A stretch of DNA of 64,000 nt, taken from CAYRTD01 sp964528675 (lineage in GTDB: Bacteria; Bacteroidota; Bacteroidia; Bacteroidales; GCA-2748055). The stretch lies in contig CAZGTU010000013.1 of assembly GCA_964528675.1 (NCBI GenBank), forward strand, positions 1 to 64,000. Direction: 5' to 3'. Of the stretch, positions 34,269 through 44,745 are shown in pieces. The stretch's first letter is position 1. Every line of letters begins with the position of its first letter. A program made the position numbers and the translations under genes. The notes under the pieces were generated by a model, which saw only the letters and a list, made by a program, of their open reading frames with translations, was not told the origin of the DNA and made no database searches.

Positions 34269-36842
34269 TTATTTCAGATTATTTAAAGTCTTAATCTGAA
34301 ATAACTTTTCTGGATTTTCCATGTTTTCCTCGGTAAAGAAATGTATTCGCTTAGGATTGTCAGGGCTTAAATGAAAAAAATTATCATCAAACCAGCCTTT
34401 TATTCCTTTAAAATTGAGTTCAATATATCTGGTTGGAACACCTGATTCCAGATCAATTACGTAAGAATTAGAACGACGAGTAATCGTATATTCAATATTT
34501 GATGATCTCAGTCTTTGTTCCAGGGGTCTTACAAAACTGATCATTTTTTCGGTAATGAGTTCATTTCCTTGGAATAATCTTGCCAGGAGAAAAGTTTCAT
34601 CAAGCATCTCCATTTCCTTAGCACCAAGTATTTTCTCAAAAACCGGGTTGGAAGTATTTGCTTTGAGGGTTATTTGCTTGCTAATGGATTCACCTGTGAA
34701 TCTACCATCATTTTTCATCCAGTTCAACTGCAAGTCAAGATTTTTATCTTCAAGCAAATCTGAAACAACATTCAGGCTGATCTTATTTTCGTTTTTATTT
34801 TCTGTGATAATAATCTTATCGAATGACCTTTTGGCCTGGTAATGAGATGCTTTCCAATTCCCATAATAATCAACCGATGACCATGAAATTGTTGGCCAGC
34901 AATCGTTAATCTGCCAGTATAAAGATCCCATGCAGCGAGGCATACTTCCCCTGTGGGATTCAATAGCTTCTTTCATGGATAACAGATGGGAAAGTTGTGA
35001 GAGATAAACCATTTCCTCAAAATTTTCAGGTTCGGGAAAGTACTTTCTCAAATATCTCAAAATCATATCGTTGCCATTGAATCCCGGTTCTACCCAGTTC
35101 ATCTTACTTCTCTGGCGGTGATCAAGAAGATCGCTGAAAATGTATAACTGATCTTTCTGAGCAAAGCTATCCAGTGTGCTCATCGGAGGAAAAGATTGCA
35201 GGCCATATTCACTGACGAAGCGTGGAACCTCTTCGCCATAGGCACTGTAATCTTTTTGTCCGAACCAGATGGTCCAGTCATGTTCATCTCCTGATTTTCT
35301 GTCTGCAAGTCTGTCTCCGTAACTTTGAGGAGATGACGGCCAGTATGATTTTTCAGGATCATATTTTTTTACAGCATCCGGAAGGATCTTGTAAAATATG
35401 TTTTTGTAGGTTTGCCAGTGGTATTCATTTTGTTCTTCGGTATATCTATCTTGCCATCCCCAGGTATGCCAGGCATGAAGGTTTTCATTATTTCCGCACC
35501 ACAAAGCCATACTGGGATGATTTCTCAATCTTTTTACATTGTATTCGGCTTCTTTCCTTATATTCTGCAGGTGAGCAGAGTCCCCGGGCTGCATTGCACA
35601 GGCAAACATGAAATCCTGCCAGACAAGTACTCCGTTTTCATCGCAGAGATCATAAAAAATGTCATTTTCATAAATGGCTCCGCCCCAGACTCTCAGCATG
35701 TTCATATTGGCCTTTACCGCTTCCCTGATAACCCTTTCATATTTTTCATCGCTTACCCGTGGTATAAAAATGTCGCCGGGAATATAATTTGCCCCCTTCA
35801 TAAATACAGGAACATCATTTAATTCAAATAAAAAACTTCTTCCTTTTTCATCCGGTTCCTGTACAAGTTCAATTTTTCGGATGCCGAGTCTTTCCTGTGT
35901 AGAATCGATCAGTTCTCCATTTTTTTTGAGGTTAATATCCAGGGTATACAGATAAGGCTCACCCAGGCCGTTTGTCCACCATAATCTGGGGTTTTCAAAA
36001 CTTAATTCAAGATCTACCTCATTCAGACCTTTTTTCAGGAATTTGGATGAATTGATAAGCTGATTCGATTCGGGTTCGCTGATTGAAATATCATATTTTC
36101 CGGCTTTTTCTGTTTCTATCTGAATTCTGGCAGTGTAGATGCTTTTTTGTTTTCCGAATTCTTCCTGAATCAGGTACACATCCCTGATAACTCCATCATT
36201 CCAGCTTTTCAGGTATACCGGGCGCCAGATGCCGCAGGTTACAAGCCTTGGTCCCCAGTCCCATCCATAATGAAAAGGAGCTTTTCGTGTAAAAACATTG
36301 GTTTTTTCATTATCAGGGGCCTGTTCATTTGTTGCTATCAGTAAATAATCCAGTTTGGCCAGTTTTTCCATTCCCTTTTCTACGGCTGAATGAAAAATGA
36401 TTCTCAGTTCATTTTCACCTTCTTTCAACAGGTCAGAACATTCTTTCTGCCAGGGAATGAACATATTATCAGCGCTGATAATCAGTCTGTCATTCAAATA
36501 CACATCAGCATAAGTATCCAGACCTTCAAAAATCAGTTCCTGACGATTATAATTCAACTCAGAACTATCCAGGTGAAAAGTAGTCTGGTAGATCCAGTCT
36601 TCATCTTCAATCCATTGGACGGAATCTTCATTGAATCCGATAAAAGGATCAGGTATTAGCCCATTTGCCATTAAATCTGTATGCACTGTGCCGGGTACTT
36701 TTGCACTGTGCCAGATATTTTTCTCCGCCTGGGAGAATTTCCAGTCTGTGGTTAGTTCTTTGATTTTAACTTTTTTAGTTTCTTCATTTTTGCAGGATGC
36801 CATGAGTAATATAATTAGCACTGGAAAAAGAATTTTTTTCAT
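34269..36842 (-). CDS. Glycoside hydrolase family 2 beta-mannosidase, lipoprotein
   Basis: An 857-residue enzyme with a lipobox (LMASC, Cys17), so it is probably periplasmic or surface-bound. The GH2 architecture is complete: sugar-binding domain (about 25-210), immunoglobulin-like domain (about 215-325) and TIM barrel with acid/base Glu453 (LWCGNNE) and nucleophile Glu545 (RFVSEYGLQS). Features such as VPGTVHTDLMANGLIPDPF and FHYGWDWGPRL are typical of beta-mannosidases rather than beta-galactosidases. It is the last gene of the five-gene minus-strand glycan operon, 69 bases after a GH2 paralogue. Confidence 0.9.
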   Translation of the reverse strand: MKKILFPVLIILLMASCKNEETKKVKIKELTTDWKFSQAEKNIWHSAKVPGTVHTDLMANGLIPDPFIGFNEDSVQWIEDEDWIYQTTFHLDSSELNYNRQELIFEGLDTYADVYLNDRLIISADNMFIPWQKECSDLLKEGENELRIIFHSAVEKGMEKLAKLDYLLIATNEQAPDNEKTNVFTRKAPFHYGWDWGPRLVTCGIWRPVYLKSWNDGVIRDVYLIQEEFGKQKSIYTARIQIETEKAGKYDISISEPESNQLINSSKFLKKGLNEVDLELSFENPRLWWTNGLGEPYLYTLDINLKKNGELIDSTQERLGIRKIELVQEPDEKGRSFLFELNDVPVFMKGANYIPGDIFIPRVSDEKYERVIREAVKANMNMLRVWGGAIYENDIFYDLCDENGVLVWQDFMFACAMQPGDSAHLQNIRKEAEYNVKRLRNHPSMALWCGNNENLHAWHTWGWQDRYTEEQNEYHWQTYKNIFYKILPDAVKKYDPEKSYWPSSPQSYGDRLADRKSGDEHDWTIWFGQKDYSAYGEEVPRFVSEYGLQSFPPMSTLDSFAQKDQLYIFSDLLDHRQRSKMNWVEPGFNGNDMILRYLRKYFPEPENFEEMVYLSQLSHLLSMKEAIESHRGSMPRCMGSLYWQINDCWPTISWSSVDYYGNWKASHYQAKRSFDKIIITENKNENKISLNVVSDLLEDKNLDLQLNWMKNDGRFTGESISKQITLKANTSNPVFEKILGAKEMEMLDETFLLARLFQGNELITEKMISFVRPLEQRLRSSNIEYTITRRSNSYVIDLESGVPTRYIELNFKGIKGWFDDNFFHLSPDNPKRIHFFTEENMENPEKLFQIKTLNNLK

Positions 36843-36911
36843 AAATGCAGTTTGTTTATTGTTGATAGGTTAAAAGTTAATAAGTATTACCGCGATTGCA
36901 TATAATATGTC

Positions 36912-39395
36912 TTAAGATTGGATTTTTATGCAATTCCAGAGACTAATATAGCGGAAATCCTCTAATTTGCAATTAATATTCCTTAGAGGTTCGAAAACTA
37001 CGATTTTGTCCTCACCCGGGAGCAGATCAAAGAAATTATCACTGAAAAAGCCATCGGTTTTATTGTTCAACAGGTGAATATTTTTTGCCAGTCTTTCTGC
37101 TTTAAGGAATAAAAAATACTTACTGAATTTCCTTTCAAGATGAACTGAAATTTTGGGATCCTGCAATTCAAGTTTTTTGGGCCTGACAAAGTAGTAGAGA
37201 TTGCTGAAAAGCAGATGATTGCCGTCAAAAACTTTCATGATAAGCACATGACATTTCTTTTCTTCATCGGTGAGAAATTCATTGATATCTTGTTCATATA
37301 CAAGTAAGACAGAACCTGGATCAAGGATTTGAAGGGAATTATCTTCTGCCAGGAAGTTTCCCTCAAAGTCAGTAATTCTTAAGTAAACACGAACTTTTCT
37401 TTCTTCCGGAAGATCGGATACTGCATGGATTTTCAATGTTCCATCGTTGCTTTCTGCTGTAAGAAGAATATCGCGATAATATGTTTTCAAATGGTAATGA
37501 AGGGCTTTCCATCTTCCGAAATAATCTACACTTGCCCAACTGGCAGCAGGCCAGCAATCGTTTAATTGCCAGTAGAGAGTTCCCATACACCAGGGTTTAG
37601 CTTTTCTATGAGCTTCAATGGCACAGCCAATTGCGTCTGACTGCAGTAGCTGGGAAATATATAGGAAGTGATGGAAATTTTGAGGCTCAGGATAAAACCA
37701 TTCCATATTTTTTTTGACCAGTTCAGCTCCTGTTTCCCAGCCCTGGTGTTCTTCCATGGCGGGGGAGTCTATATCCCAGTCTGTAGAGGGAAGAAAACTT
37801 TGTACGCTCCTTAATTCTGGATAGGATTTAAACCCATATTCACTCATGAATCTTCCGGAATTTTTTTTGTAGGCAGGATAAAGTACAATGTCTTTTACCA
37901 GATCCCAGTAATGAAAATCTCCACTATCTAAACGGGGAGGTTCATCAGATCCCGTAAAAGGGGAGGACGGCCAGTATGGGCGTGAACTGTCCTCTTCATC
38001 CAGAATATCAGGAATCGCCTGGTAGAAGATATTTTTATAAGATTCAAATGCTTCATTATGGTATTTGCCCAGTTCTTCTTTCCAGCCCCATGTTAAATAA
38101 CCCTCAAGGATTTCATTGTTTCCGCACCACAGAACTACGGAAGCATATTTTTTAAGTCTTTTTACATGATGGCGGATCTCGGTTCTTACATTCTCCACAA
38201 AAGCATCATCGGAGGGATACATACCACAGGAAAACATAAAATCCTGCCATACCAAAATACCATGCGAATCACATAGTTCATAAAAATGATCATCCTCGTA
38301 AATTCCTCCTCCCCATGCCCGTAACATGTTCATATTGGCACTCAGGGCGTTGAAAATCAGCTCTTCGTAATTTTTTGAAGTTATTTCAGAAGGGAAGTAT
38401 TCCAGGGGAATAATATTGGCTCCCCTGATAAAAATATCTTTATTATTAATACGGAATCGAAAAGAACTCCCTTTTTCCTCTTTTTCTCTTATTAGTTCAA
38501 TTTTTCGAATGCCGATTTTTTGTCTGCGTAAATCAATAGTCTTTCCGTTTCGGTTAAGGCTCACTTTTATCTCATAGCGATTGGGCTCTCCAAATCCTCG
38601 TGGCCACCATAACTCGGGATTTTTAATTTTTATTGTTTCTTTTACAAATGTTTTGGCTGATGAACTTAGCTTAATTTCGTGAACAGCTTTATTTTCAATA
38701 TTTATAATCAGACTATAACCGGCATTATCAAATATGGCAAGCTCACTTTCAATATCTATACTGGCCTCATTGCTATTTATTTCGACATTATTAAAAAAGA
38801 GACTTTTAATTGTTGAAGATGAGTAAAATTCAAGTTTAATCTTTTTCCATATACCGGATGTCAATAAACGGGGAGCCCAGTCCCACCCATACATATAGGG
38901 AGCCTTGCGCGTAAAGGGACTTACTTTTTTCTCACCTTCATCATTGTTTGCCGGGAGCTGATATGGTAATTTTTTATAATCGGAGAGCGCTGTATTGTAA
39001 GGTGAACTGAATAAAATGTAGACTGAATTTTTTCCTTTTTTTATGAAGCGGGAGATATCAAGTCTCCATGGAATATACATGTTATTGGATTTCAGAATGG
39101 ATCTTTTATTCAGCCACACCTCTGCGTAGGTATCAAGACCCTCGAAAACAATTTCACAGGCATGATAGGACTTGATTTCTTCATCCAGTTCGAACTCCAT
39201 TCTGTATTCCCAGTTCTCTTTTTCGATCCATTGCAGTTCTTTCTCATTGAGACCGAAAAAAGGATCCGGGATAAGTCCGTTTTTATAAAGATCCGTATGT
39301 ACACAGCCGGGAATGGTGGCAGGAAACCATTTTTCAGTTCCTTTTTTGCGGAACTGCCAGTTTTCATTTGAAAGTATGATTTCTTTTGTGGGCAT
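36912..39395 (-). CDS. Glycoside hydrolase family 2 beta-mannosidase, no signal peptide
   Basis: An 827-residue paralogue of the adjacent GH2 lipoprotein, with the same domains and motifs: IPGCVHTDLYKNGLIPDPF, YMYGWDWAPRL, acid/base Glu428 (LWCGNNE) and nucleophile Glu519 (RFMSEYGFKS). It begins MPTKEIILSNENWQF with no signal peptide, so it is probably cytoplasmic and acts on imported short oligosaccharides. The gene begins five bases after the esterase stop codon, indicating a tight operon. Confidence 0.9.
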   Translation of the reverse strand: MPTKEIILSNENWQFRKKGTEKWFPATIPGCVHTDLYKNGLIPDPFFGLNEKELQWIEKENWEYRMEFELDEEIKSYHACEIVFEGLDTYAEVWLNKRSILKSNNMYIPWRLDISRFIKKGKNSVYILFSSPYNTALSDYKKLPYQLPANNDEGEKKVSPFTRKAPYMYGWDWAPRLLTSGIWKKIKLEFYSSSTIKSLFFNNVEINSNEASIDIESELAIFDNAGYSLIINIENKAVHEIKLSSSAKTFVKETIKIKNPELWWPRGFGEPNRYEIKVSLNRNGKTIDLRRQKIGIRKIELIREKEEKGSSFRFRINNKDIFIRGANIIPLEYFPSEITSKNYEELIFNALSANMNMLRAWGGGIYEDDHFYELCDSHGILVWQDFMFSCGMYPSDDAFVENVRTEIRHHVKRLKKYASVVLWCGNNEILEGYLTWGWKEELGKYHNEAFESYKNIFYQAIPDILDEEDSSRPYWPSSPFTGSDEPPRLDSGDFHYWDLVKDIVLYPAYKKNSGRFMSEYGFKSYPELRSVQSFLPSTDWDIDSPAMEEHQGWETGAELVKKNMEWFYPEPQNFHHFLYISQLLQSDAIGCAIEAHRKAKPWCMGTLYWQLNDCWPAASWASVDYFGRWKALHYHLKTYYRDILLTAESNDGTLKIHAVSDLPEERKVRVYLRITDFEGNFLAEDNSLQILDPGSVLLVYEQDINEFLTDEEKKCHVLIMKVFDGNHLLFSNLYYFVRPKKLELQDPKISVHLERKFSKYFLFLKAERLAKNIHLLNNKTDGFFSDNFFDLLPGEDKIVVFEPLRNINCKLEDFRYISLWNCIKIQS

Positions 39396-39400
39396 GGTAA

Positions 39401-40312
39401 TTATCTGTGAAAACTTTCACCAATAAATTCAAGTCCTTTAATGATATGTGTTCTCCAGTAAGTCCAGTTATGCGCCCCGTTTCTAATCCTGAATTCATGC
39501 TTGATGTTTCGGTCTCTCATTGCAATATGAAGGGTGGAATTTCCTTTGTAAAGAAAATCATCATCTCCACAGTCAATATAAAGACGAACCTGTTCAATCT
39601 CTCTTACCGGTAATGTTCTAACCAGTTCAATAACAGAATTGTTTTTCCAGTGCTCATTTATTCTATCGGGATTTTGATCATTTACATAAAGGTTCCTGAA
39701 TACACGGTTATATTCTTCCTGACCTCTGTTCTTCATTTCCTCATCGGTATACACCGCTGCGCTGAAAGCTGCGCATGCTGAGAAAAATTCAGGATGATGC
39801 AATGACCAGATAAGCGAACCATACCCGCCCATAGAGAGTCCTGCAACGGCACGGAATTCTTTCTCAGGTCTTGTTTTGTAATTCTCATCAACAAATGGGA
39901 TGAATTCCTTGAATATCATATCTTCATAGGAGACTTCACCGCCAACATCATTGATGTACCAGGTAACTCCTGCATCGGGCATTACAATAATCATCGGGGG
40001 GATTTTTCGATCCGATATCGCCCGGTCTGCTGTCAGATGAACTTCTCCGAATTGTATCCATGCTGTTTCATCATCGGTGTATCCGTGCAACAGATAGACA
40101 ACAGGATAACGACGTTCAGAGCTCTTGTAGCCCGGCGGAAGGTAAATAGCATAATTGACTTTTTTATTCAGGAGATCACTTTGCATACTCATGCCTTCAA
40201 GCACCGTTCCTTTGGAAGGTAAAGCCATACCGGGCCTGGACTGGCTAAATGCATAAAAGCTTACAGTCAGGATCAACAGAAATAGGAAAGGCAGTTTTTT
40301 CATAATATTCAT
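39401..40312 (-). CDS. CE1-type esterase (alpha/beta hydrolase), exported
   Basis: A 303-residue protein with a signal peptide (about 1-24, ending FSQ). It has the esterase D/feruloyl esterase arrangement: oxyanion-hole motif YLLHGYTDDE, nucleophile elbow GLSMGGYGS (Ser160), acidic residue in YIDCGDDDF and His in GAHNWTYW. Its role would be to remove acyl groups (acetyl or feruloyl type) from a polysaccharide. The start codon overlaps the upstream stop as ATGA, showing translational coupling with the SGNH hydrolase; an internal ATG three codons later is a weaker alternative. Confidence 0.87.
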   Translation of the reverse strand: MNIMKKLPFLFLLILTVSFYAFSQSRPGMALPSKGTVLEGMSMQSDLLNKKVNYAIYLPPGYKSSERRYPVVYLLHGYTDDETAWIQFGEVHLTADRAISDRKIPPMIIVMPDAGVTWYINDVGGEVSYEDMIFKEFIPFVDENYKTRPEKEFRAVAGLSMGGYGSLIWSLHHPEFFSACAAFSAAVYTDEEMKNRGQEEYNRVFRNLYVNDQNPDRINEHWKNNSVIELVRTLPVREIEQVRLYIDCGDDDFLYKGNSTLHIAMRDRNIKHEFRIRNGAHNWTYWRTHIIKGLEFIGESFHR

Positions 40313-41655
40313 TCTTTCAAATAGGGTTTATGTATGATAATTTTTTTTATGGGTATGGGATAATCCCCGAAAGAAACAATCTGGAGGAGGTGTCTTCCGT
40401 TTGTCAGTCCCTGAACAAGCCATATCTTTTTCCCCTGGTAATCTGAAGAAATAAAATCGGTTGCCCGGGTATAAGTTTCCCAATTTACCTGGTAACCCGG
40501 CTTAATTTCTATTCCGGTTCGTTCCCATGCCTGTTTCAGAAACCAGTCTTCAGGCTGGATAACAACTTTACCTGAATTCGAAACAAAAGGCATCCTGTTT
40601 GTTCCTGCACCATCGAAACCGGAAATGGAACCATGCAGCTCATAACTGAACCAGTGGAGGGAATCATTCCTGTTTGTTAATTTCAGCATCCACTGTTCAT
40701 TCTCAAGTTTATTGTGGTTTTCAAGGTGGAACACCGCACCGGTTTCCCATGGCCAGTCCTTGGTTATATCGTTGTTGGGCCTGGTATGATAATATCCATC
40801 CTGAAACTCCGTGGGGGGTAATCCATCGATCAAAACCCTGAATTTTTGTTTCTCAGGTATAGAATCCCGAAGAATTATTTCCACTGCATTCCCCTCGAAA
40901 GTAAAGTCCATTCTGTTTATGTCTTCCTCAAATCGAAGATCAAGGGTGTCTGTTAGTGAATAGGGGTTTTTATCAGAAAAATCAACGGGGTTAAAATACC
41001 TCAGCAACATCCCTGCAAGTACCTCATTACCTGTTGAGTTTAAGTGAGAATGATCTTCTTTTAATAATGCGGCAGGAGGTAAGTTGTTCTCCTCAAGTTG
41101 CTTTATCCAGGCGTTCCTGATGTTGGCAAATTCCAGCTTATAATTTTTGCAGAATTTTGGTATTAAATGATAGGACATTGTATCCGACCATGAATTTTCT
41201 CCCGTATATGGATCGTTCCAGACCAGCATCTCTGCAGAAGTCCGGGAACGGATCATTTGGAGAATCTTTTTATAGTGGATATGTGATCCGAAAACATGGA
41301 ATATAACCAGGTCAGGGTAAAAAGGGAGAATATCAAAAATAGTTGTTTTCCATAATTTCTGAGATGAAAAACCTCCGATTGACCTGTTTATCATATTCAG
41401 ATCTGCAGAAGGATATCTCTCTTCAAGCGAATCTTTAAGAATTAACCACCAACTTTGTTTACTCAGGGATTGTCCGTAAACAATTATATTGACTTTTTGA
41501 GGTTTCTTAAAACTACTTTTTTCAAGTTTACTTATCGTTCTTGATATATATTTCCCAAATTCATTTTGCGGACGTTCACACCATGGATGATGATTCTGAC
41601 CGTAAACTCCACTCAAAGAGCAGATCAGGAAAAGAATATAGAGGCTTTTTTTCAA
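40309..41655 (-). CDS. Exported SGNH/GDSL-family hydrolase
   Basis: A 448-residue protein with a signal peptide (about 1-19, ending VYGQ). The SGNH blocks are visible: block I Ser in IIVYGQSLSKQSWW, block II Gly in INRSIGGFSSQKLW, block III-like VIFHVFGSHIHY (the usual Asn is not evident), and block V DHSHLNSTG (Asp/His). A C-terminal beta-rich part (about 225-445) may bind carbohydrate. Deacetylation of a glycan is likely by context. It lies 15 bases after GH78 and overlaps the CE1 esterase gene. Confidence 0.75.
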   Translation of the reverse strand: MKKSLYILFLICSLSGVYGQNHHPWCERPQNEFGKYISRTISKLEKSSFKKPQKVNIIVYGQSLSKQSWWLILKDSLEERYPSADLNMINRSIGGFSSQKLWKTTIFDILPFYPDLVIFHVFGSHIHYKKILQMIRSRTSAEMLVWNDPYTGENSWSDTMSYHLIPKFCKNYKLEFANIRNAWIKQLEENNLPPAALLKEDHSHLNSTGNEVLAGMLLRYFNPVDFSDKNPYSLTDTLDLRFEEDINRMDFTFEGNAVEIILRDSIPEKQKFRVLIDGLPPTEFQDGYYHTRPNNDITKDWPWETGAVFHLENHNKLENEQWMLKLTNRNDSLHWFSYELHGSISGFDGAGTNRMPFVSNSGKVVIQPEDWFLKQAWERTGIEIKPGYQVNWETYTRATDFISSDYQGKKIWLVQGLTNGRHLLQIVSFGDYPIPIKKIIIHKPYLKE

Positions 41656-41670
41656 AATTCATTAATTGAG

Positions 41671-44424
41671 TTAAGAACTTAATTTAAAAGAATAGGATCC
41701 TGAATTAACCTCCAGAACAATATTATCCTGTGTTACGGAAATCACTTTAACATTGTCTGTATCATTTGTTTCACCAGCCTTTAACAGGATGTTTTCCGAT
41801 TCAGAAAGCTGAGAGTAATCTTCTATAACGACAGGAATAATAACTCTTGCAGTGGTATTTGCCGGTATTGTGATATTCTGGACAAAACTGTCCTGTTCTT
41901 TTTCCCAGGAAGATTTTATTTTCCCGTAAGGGGAGATATAGCTAGAAGACACCCATTCCAGGCCTTCCGGGGGTAATGCTTTAATCATTATCTTTTTAAA
42001 ACCCGGTTCCAGGGGTCTTATACCGGCAAGGTATGCATAATACCATTCCACCACCGAGCCCAGAGCAAAATGATTTCGTGAATTCATCCTGTGTGGGGGT
42101 TCTTTGTCACTGTTCCATAATTCCCACATAGTGGTTGCACCCTGTGTAACCATATATGCCCAGGATGGATATTCCTCATTTATAGCGGTTTCATATGCAA
42201 GTTGATGTTCGTCATACTGACTCAGAACAGGGAGCAGGTAAGCTGTACCCAGGAAGCCTGTGCTCGGGTGCTTTCCTCTTTCTCTTACATCCCTGATGAT
42301 ATTCTGAGCAATACTGTCTTTATATTCTTCCGGAGTTAATCCGAACGCAAGAGGCAAAAGATTTGCCGTTTGGGTTCCACCCGGGTAATTAATCTTTTCC
42401 TCATCAAAGAATTTTTCATGAAATGCTTTTTGAATCGAATCGGCAAGTGTTGAATACTCTTTCTCATCTTCCTTCTTACCAAGGATTTCAGCTACTTCCG
42501 CCAGTAATTTTGTACTGTAAAAATAATAGGCTGCCGATATGGGTTCAACAGGAGATTCCACCACAGCGATCCAGTCTCCGTAGCCTTCCCATTCTCCTTC
42601 TTTTTCACTCCATCTGTAAATATGATCTTCACTTTTTCTGCGCATGTATTCCACCCATGCTTTCATTCCTTCATAATTATCTTCAAGAATGGCTTCATCT
42701 TTATAGAAATTATAAACTACCATGGGAACCACGGTCACTGCATCGCCCCAGCCTGCCTTTGAAGGGCCGCTAACTACAATGGCTGGATTGACATCAAACA
42801 CATATCCGGTTTCGTGTTGACTGTCAGTGATATCTCTCATCCATTTCGCGAAAAACTGAGCCATATTCATGTTGTAACATGCTGTCGGGGCGAATATCTG
42901 AGCGTCTCCCATCCAGCCGAGACGTTCATCTCTTTGGGGACAATCTGTGGGTACGGAATGCATATTTCCTTTTTGCCCACGTACAAGATTGGTCCATATA
43001 GCATTTAACATCTGATTTGAGGAAGCAAAACTTCCGGCATCCATGGCGGATGAATAAATTTGCAGACCAGTAAGATTTTCAATGCCAGGTTCTCCCGGGA
43101 AACCTTCTAACTGGACATATCTGAATCCATGATAGGTAAAAGAAGGCTGCCAGGTTTCCACGCCTGTGCCTTTCATGATATAACGGTCGGTAGCAAGTGC
43201 CGATCTCAGGTTTTCCTGTGCTACAGTACCATCATCATGCAATAATTCAGCAAACTTCATGGTAATAGTATCGCCGTTATCACCTTCAGCCTTAAGACGT
43301 GCAAATCCTACAATGTTTACTCCCATGTCATATACGAATACACCGGGTTTAATCTCCTCAATGGAAACGGGTACTATAGTATCCATGACTTTTATGGTGG
43401 GAGCTTTTTGAGCAGATAGAAGAAGGGTATCCATGGGTATTGCATTAACTTCATACCATTTCGCTTCCTCCAGACCAGACTCAGCCCATAAAGGAATTTC
43501 CAGACGGGCATCATAAGTTTCACCATGGTAAATGGAATTATCAACAATGGGAGAGGGGTAGCCTTTCCAACTCTCATCGGTCACTATAGTCATTGTTTCC
43601 CCGTTTTTATATTCAATTTCAATCTGAGCAATGGCTCCCAGGGGACCTTCTGAATAAACTTCATTTCCCTGCCATCCAAGTCCTCCTGACCACCACATGT
43701 TGCCAAGGATAATACCGGCAGCATTATCCCCTTTTTTTAAATGCCCGGTAATATCATAGGTTTGATACTGAACACGTTTATTATAATCAGTCCAGCCGGG
43801 TGTGAAGATGTCATTGCCTATCCTTTCTCCATTTATGTATAAAAGATAATTTCCCAGCCCTGAAATATATACTCTTGCTTCTTCTATTTCAGATCCGGTT
43901 GAAAACTCTTTTCTCAACATAATTGATTCCGGTCTCAGATTGCCATCGGGAGGAAGTTTCTCTTGCCTTCTTTCAGGTGTGAAACCTATCCATTGGGCAT
44001 TCCAGTCATTTTGTTCCAGGAAACCGGTTTCGAAAAATGCATCACTATTGTTTGCAGTTTCTCTTCCATGATTATCCTTTACAATTACTTTCCAATAATA
44101 CCGGGTGCCAGATTTCAGTTCTTCACCTTCATAATCAACAAATACGGACTGATTCGAATCCACCCACCCGGAATTCCACATATCTGCTTTGGATGGATTA
44201 AGCATATCGGCTTGAGTGGCAACCAGAATTCTGTATGATTCCTGCATCACATTCCTGAGTGTGTCGGACAATTTCCAGGAAAATCTTGGAGTGGGAACAT
44301 CAATCCCAATGGGATTTTTAGAATATTCAGTTTTCAGTTCGGTTATTTTCAATGAAATTTCACGTTTCTTACATGCTGAAAAGACGAACATAACAGCCAG
44401 AAGTAATAGGATTAGTTTTTTCAT
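41671..44424 (-). CDS. GH78 alpha-L-rhamnosidase, lipoprotein
   Basis: A 917-residue enzyme. The start at 44424 gives a lipoprotein signal (VFSAC, Cys18); the longer frame from 44490 would start inside a terminator-like hairpin. Order: Bac_rhamnosid N-terminal sandwiches (about 25-340; FSWKLSDTLRNVMQESYRI, NPIGIDVPTPR), an (alpha/alpha)6 barrel (about 470-800) with TDCPQRDERLGWMGDAQ carrying the general acid Glu, and a C-terminal beta domain (about 810-917). It should release terminal alpha-L-rhamnose from an oligosaccharide. It is the first gene of the minus-strand glycan operon (GH78, SGNH, CE1, GH2, GH2); a minus-strand -7 box (TATTTTTG, 44471-44464) lies 40 bases upstream. Confidence 0.92.
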   Translation of the reverse strand: MKKLILLLLAVMFVFSACKKREISLKITELKTEYSKNPIGIDVPTPRFSWKLSDTLRNVMQESYRILVATQADMLNPSKADMWNSGWVDSNQSVFVDYEGEELKSGTRYYWKVIVKDNHGRETANNSDAFFETGFLEQNDWNAQWIGFTPERRQEKLPPDGNLRPESIMLRKEFSTGSEIEEARVYISGLGNYLLYINGERIGNDIFTPGWTDYNKRVQYQTYDITGHLKKGDNAAGIILGNMWWSGGLGWQGNEVYSEGPLGAIAQIEIEYKNGETMTIVTDESWKGYPSPIVDNSIYHGETYDARLEIPLWAESGLEEAKWYEVNAIPMDTLLLSAQKAPTIKVMDTIVPVSIEEIKPGVFVYDMGVNIVGFARLKAEGDNGDTITMKFAELLHDDGTVAQENLRSALATDRYIMKGTGVETWQPSFTYHGFRYVQLEGFPGEPGIENLTGLQIYSSAMDAGSFASSNQMLNAIWTNLVRGQKGNMHSVPTDCPQRDERLGWMGDAQIFAPTACYNMNMAQFFAKWMRDITDSQHETGYVFDVNPAIVVSGPSKAGWGDAVTVVPMVVYNFYKDEAILEDNYEGMKAWVEYMRRKSEDHIYRWSEKEGEWEGYGDWIAVVESPVEPISAAYYFYSTKLLAEVAEILGKKEDEKEYSTLADSIQKAFHEKFFDEEKINYPGGTQTANLLPLAFGLTPEEYKDSIAQNIIRDVRERGKHPSTGFLGTAYLLPVLSQYDEHQLAYETAINEEYPSWAYMVTQGATTMWELWNSDKEPPHRMNSRNHFALGSVVEWYYAYLAGIRPLEPGFKKIMIKALPPEGLEWVSSSYISPYGKIKSSWEKEQDSFVQNITIPANTTARVIIPVVIEDYSQLSESENILLKAGETNDTDNVKVISVTQDNIVLEVNSGSYSFKLSS

Positions 44425-44472
44425 TTTAATTTGCAGTTTGCTGGTTTTGGATTTATAACTACTCAAAAATAT

Positions 44473-44504
44473 AAAAAAAGCATATCTCATGAATGAAATA
44501 TGCT
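44473..44504 (-). terminator. Terminator-like hairpin upstream of GH78
   Basis: AGCATAT (44479-44485) pairs with ATATGCT (44498-44504); read on the minus strand, a run of seven T follows (44479-44473). It lies about 50 bases before the GH78 start on the same strand and could end transcription from the receptor operon or act as a leader terminator. Confidence 0.5.
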
Positions 44505-44583
44505 ATCATATAATAAATTTTATTAATTTATGATTAGAATCTAATCAAGACATTGATAGCCTAATGAAGCACCTAAACGGTTA

Positions 44584-44623
44584 CCTGCCCGCCGACGCAA
44601 AAGCCAGAGCGATGACAGGCGGG
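44584..44623. repeat. REP-like GC-rich palindrome
   Basis: CCCGCC (44588-44593) and GGCGGG (44618-44623) are inverted arms around a 24-base centre, in a patch far richer in GC than the surrounding DNA. The composition and position fit an intergenic dispersed repeat rather than a gene. Confidence 0.45.
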
Positions 44624-44745
44624 AACGATTCCACGATTCAACAATCTTACCTTATCCTCTCCTAGTGATACGGCCCCGCCGTGGCGAACTTTTTTCTAAC
44701 ATTTAAACTAAACTATAACTTATGAAAAAATTATAAAACTAAAAA

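Noticed and set aside
42423..42773. Plus-strand open frames of about 100 codons inside the GH78 gene and similar frames inside other large genes
   Set aside because: They are shadows of strongly supported coding sequence on the other strand or frame.
44490..44490. Longer GH78 start at 44490
   Set aside because: It would place 22 extra residues before a good lipoprotein signal and start inside a terminator-like hairpin; 44424 is preferred.
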